This document shows, piece by piece, positions 8,067 to 9,340 of a stretch of DNA of 9,340 bases (position 1 is the first letter of the stretch; each line of letters opens with the position of its first letter). The stretch covers positions 1-9,340 of the forward strand of contig JAFJTK010000100.1 in assembly GCA_017880265.1 (NCBI GenBank). The letters run 5' to 3'. The notes beneath the pieces are model-generated. The model worked only from the letters and a program-made list of their open reading frames with translations, did no database searches and was not told where the DNA came from. The stretch is from Candidatus Pelagibacter sp. (GTDB lineage Bacteria; Pseudomonadota; Alphaproteobacteria; Pelagibacterales; Pelagibacteraceae). Position numbers and translations under genes: made by a program.

Positions 8067-8978
8067 TTATTTAATTTTTTTTAAAAATTTTTTTAAGTCT
8101 TGTGGTGATAATTTTAACCAACTGATCATGTGGCCTCTGGCCCAAGTGCTCTGCCTTTTTGCATATTGTCTTGTCTTTATTGATATTTTTTCAATAACAT
8201 CGAGCATATCTTTTCTTTTTTCCAGATATTCTTTTATCTCGTGAATACCGATGGCTTTATTGACGCTCTTATCTTTTCTAACTTTTAGTTTAATAAACCT
8301 TTTAACTTCATTGACAGCACCCATCTCAATCATTTGTTCAGCTCTTTTGCTAATTCTTTGGATTAACTCCTCGCGTGGATAATCAATATAAATTTTAAAA
8401 AAATCATCTTTGTCAAAATATGATTTAGTATTTTCGAACCAATCATGAAGTGATTTTTTAGTAAATTGTTTAACTTCATAAGCTCTAATCGATCTTTGTG
8501 TATCAGTTGGATTAATGTTTTCTTTAGAATAAGGATCGAGCTTAATAAGTTTTTGATAAAATTTTTTTTGACCTAAATTTTTATGTTGAGTTCTTATTTT
8601 ATTTCTAAATCTAATTGGAATGTTAGGAATACTTACAAGTCCATCAGTTAAAGCCTTAAAATAAAGTCCTGTTCCGCCAACAAAAATTGGAGTTTTGTTT
8701 CTTTTTTTAACTTCTTTAATTTTTTTGATTGCAATCTTTAACCAATCTCCAGTTGAAAAATTATTTTTTACACTATGAAATCCATATAAGTGATGTTTAA
8801 TTTTTTGATAATCTTTTGTATTGGGGCGGGCTGATAAAATTTTTAATTCTTTATAAACCTGCATGCTATCGGCATTAATAATTTCACCATTAATTTTTTT
8901 AGCAAGTTTAATTGAAAAGTTAGATTTACCAGAAGCTGTTGGTCCAGAAATTAAAATAATCTTGGATTTTAAATCCAT
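8067..8978 (-). CDS. miaA: tRNA dimethylallyltransferase (tRNA A37 isopentenyltransferase)
   Basis: This cytoplasmic enzyme transfers a dimethylallyl group to N6 of A37, next to the anticodon, in tRNAs reading codons that begin with U. Its 303 residues are typical. The P-loop GPTASGKS is at 12-19. NADSMQVYKEL at 35-45 contains Asp37, the expected general base. ILSARPN follows at 47-53, GGTGLYFKAL at 101-110, QRSIRAYEV at 161-169, and the closing family motif RQYAKRQSTWAR at 270-281. All key motifs are present and the gene looks intact. It begins 2 nt after the protease stop (TAATCATG), so the two genes are probably cotranscribed and coupled; no clear Shine-Dalgarno sequence is visible. It is followed by ilvI after 48 nt. 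I know of no functional link between miaA and the ilv genes; the adjacency is a gene-order feature I associate with alphaproteobacteria. Confidence 0.98.
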   Translation of the reverse strand: MDLKSKIILISGPTASGKSNFSIKLAKKINGEIINADSMQVYKELKILSARPNTKDYQKIKHHLYGFHSVKNNFSTGDWLKIAIKKIKEVKKRNKTPIFVGGTGLYFKALTDGLVSIPNIPIRFRNKIRTQHKNLGQKKFYQKLIKLDPYSKENINPTDTQRSIRAYEVKQFTKKSLHDWFENTKSYFDKDDFFKIYIDYPREELIQRISKRAEQMIEMGAVNEVKRFIKLKVRKDKSVNKAIGIHEIKEYLEKRKDMLDVIEKISIKTRQYAKRQSTWARGHMISWLKLSPQDLKKFLKKIK

Positions 8979-8980
8979 GA

Positions 8981-9340
8981 TTAATCTAATTTAACACCAA
9001 TATATCTTCTTTGATTTTGATTATTATATATTGCAAGTAAAATTGTTTTTTGATTTGATTTTAAAACATCTTTAACAATTTTTTCTAAATCTTGCGCCGT
9101 TTTAATTTTTGTTTTTTGAGCTTCAACAATAATACTATTAGCTTCTATCGATTTTTGTAATGGGCTAGTATTTCCTATTTGTGTTACAACCAATCCTGAA
9201 ATTTGATTAGGAAGTTTTCTAGTCTTAATATCTTCTTTTGTTAGTTTTCTAACAGTAATTTTTAAATCTTCTATGATTGTATCTTTAGGAGCTTCAGTTT
9301 TTTTATCACTAACTTTAAAATCATCTGATGTTTCTAATCT
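8981..9340 (-). CDS. C-terminal end of DegP/DegQ (HtrA-type) serine protease, N-terminus outside window
   Basis: The frame is open from the window edge to a TAA, giving 119 C-terminal residues. They read as the end of the first PDZ region and a second PDZ domain: a low-complexity linker at 10-21, LKITVRKLT at 26-34, the carboxylate-binding-loop region NQISGLVVTQIGNTSPLQKS at 45-64, IEANSIIVEAQ at 65-75, then TILLAIYNNQNQRRYIGVKL near the end. This matches the DegP/DegQ C-terminal form (GVVVTEV...GDVIVEVN...LLLVNRQGDTRFVALKL). The usual GD before VIVEVN is replaced by NS. The catalytic His-Asp-Ser domain and signal peptide would lie beyond the edge, so proteolytic activity cannot be confirmed here. 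In the family this is a periplasmic quality-control protease/chaperone. A TTG at 9193 could be misread as a start but lies inside the PDZ domain. The gene is followed by miaA after 2 nt. Confidence 0.82.
   Translation of the reverse strand, partial: RLETSDDFKVSDKKTEAPKDTIIEDLKITVRKLTKEDIKTRKLPNQISGLVVTQIGNTSPLQKSIEANSIIVEAQKTKIKTAQDLEKIVKDVLKSNQKTILLAIYNNQNQRRYIGVKLD

Noticed and set aside
8062..8244. Plus-strand open frame of 60 codons, Phe/Ser-rich and hydrophobic
   Set aside because: It is antisense to the 3' end of miaA. Its hydrophobic look comes from reading Lys/Asp/Glu-rich codons backwards.
8981..9193. Separate small 70-residue gene starting at TTG
   Set aside because: The frame stays open upstream to the window edge, and the TTG falls inside a PDZ domain, so this is the end of a longer protease gene.

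Overview
The window is AT-rich bacterial DNA (by eye roughly two-thirds A+T, not counted). It fits a streamlined marine alphaproteobacterium of the SAR11/Pelagibacter type: very short intergenic gaps, Lys/Asn/Ile-rich proteins, all genes on one strand, and alphaproteobacterial sequence features such as the N-terminal extension of IlvH and the ilvI-ilvH-ilvC order behind miaA. The lineage is inferred from these features, not from a database match.

All genes lie on the minus strand, so transcription runs from high to low coordinates. In that order they are: the C-terminal end of a DegP/DegQ (HtrA-type) periplasmic protease (9340-8981, cut by the window edge); miaA, tRNA dimethylallyltransferase (8978-8067); ilvI/ilvB, acetolactate synthase large subunit (8018-6252); ilvH, its regulatory small subunit (6251-5703); ilvC, ketol-acid reductoisomerase (5681-4659); then a family-5 (Dpp/Opp-type) ABC uptake system. 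That system consists of a substrate-binding protein (4577-3015), permease B (2949-1966), permease C (1982-1047) and a fused double-ATPase protein (1050-1, cut by the window edge just after its second Walker A motif).

IlvI and IlvH together form acetolactate synthase. IlvC takes its product to the dihydroxy acid, so the three genes give the first two common steps of valine/isoleucine (and hence leucine) synthesis. The transporter has a secreted binding protein, two inner-membrane permeases and an ATPase carrying both nucleotide-binding domains in one chain. It probably imports oligopeptides or a similar small organic solute, but the substrate cannot be read from the sequence. The permease and ATPase genes overlap (17 nt and 4 nt as annotated), so they are probably translationally coupled. 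A strong hairpin between the binding-protein gene and the permeases probably sets the binding protein to a higher level.

There is no non-coding stretch over 300 bases; the longest gap is 81 nt. I saw no RNA genes, mobile elements, CRISPR arrays or phage genes. This looks like ordinary core genome, and I do not think it holds a new system. The observations worth a second look are active-site or regulatory-site substitutions in IlvI and IlvH, unusual start regions, and the intra-operon hairpin.
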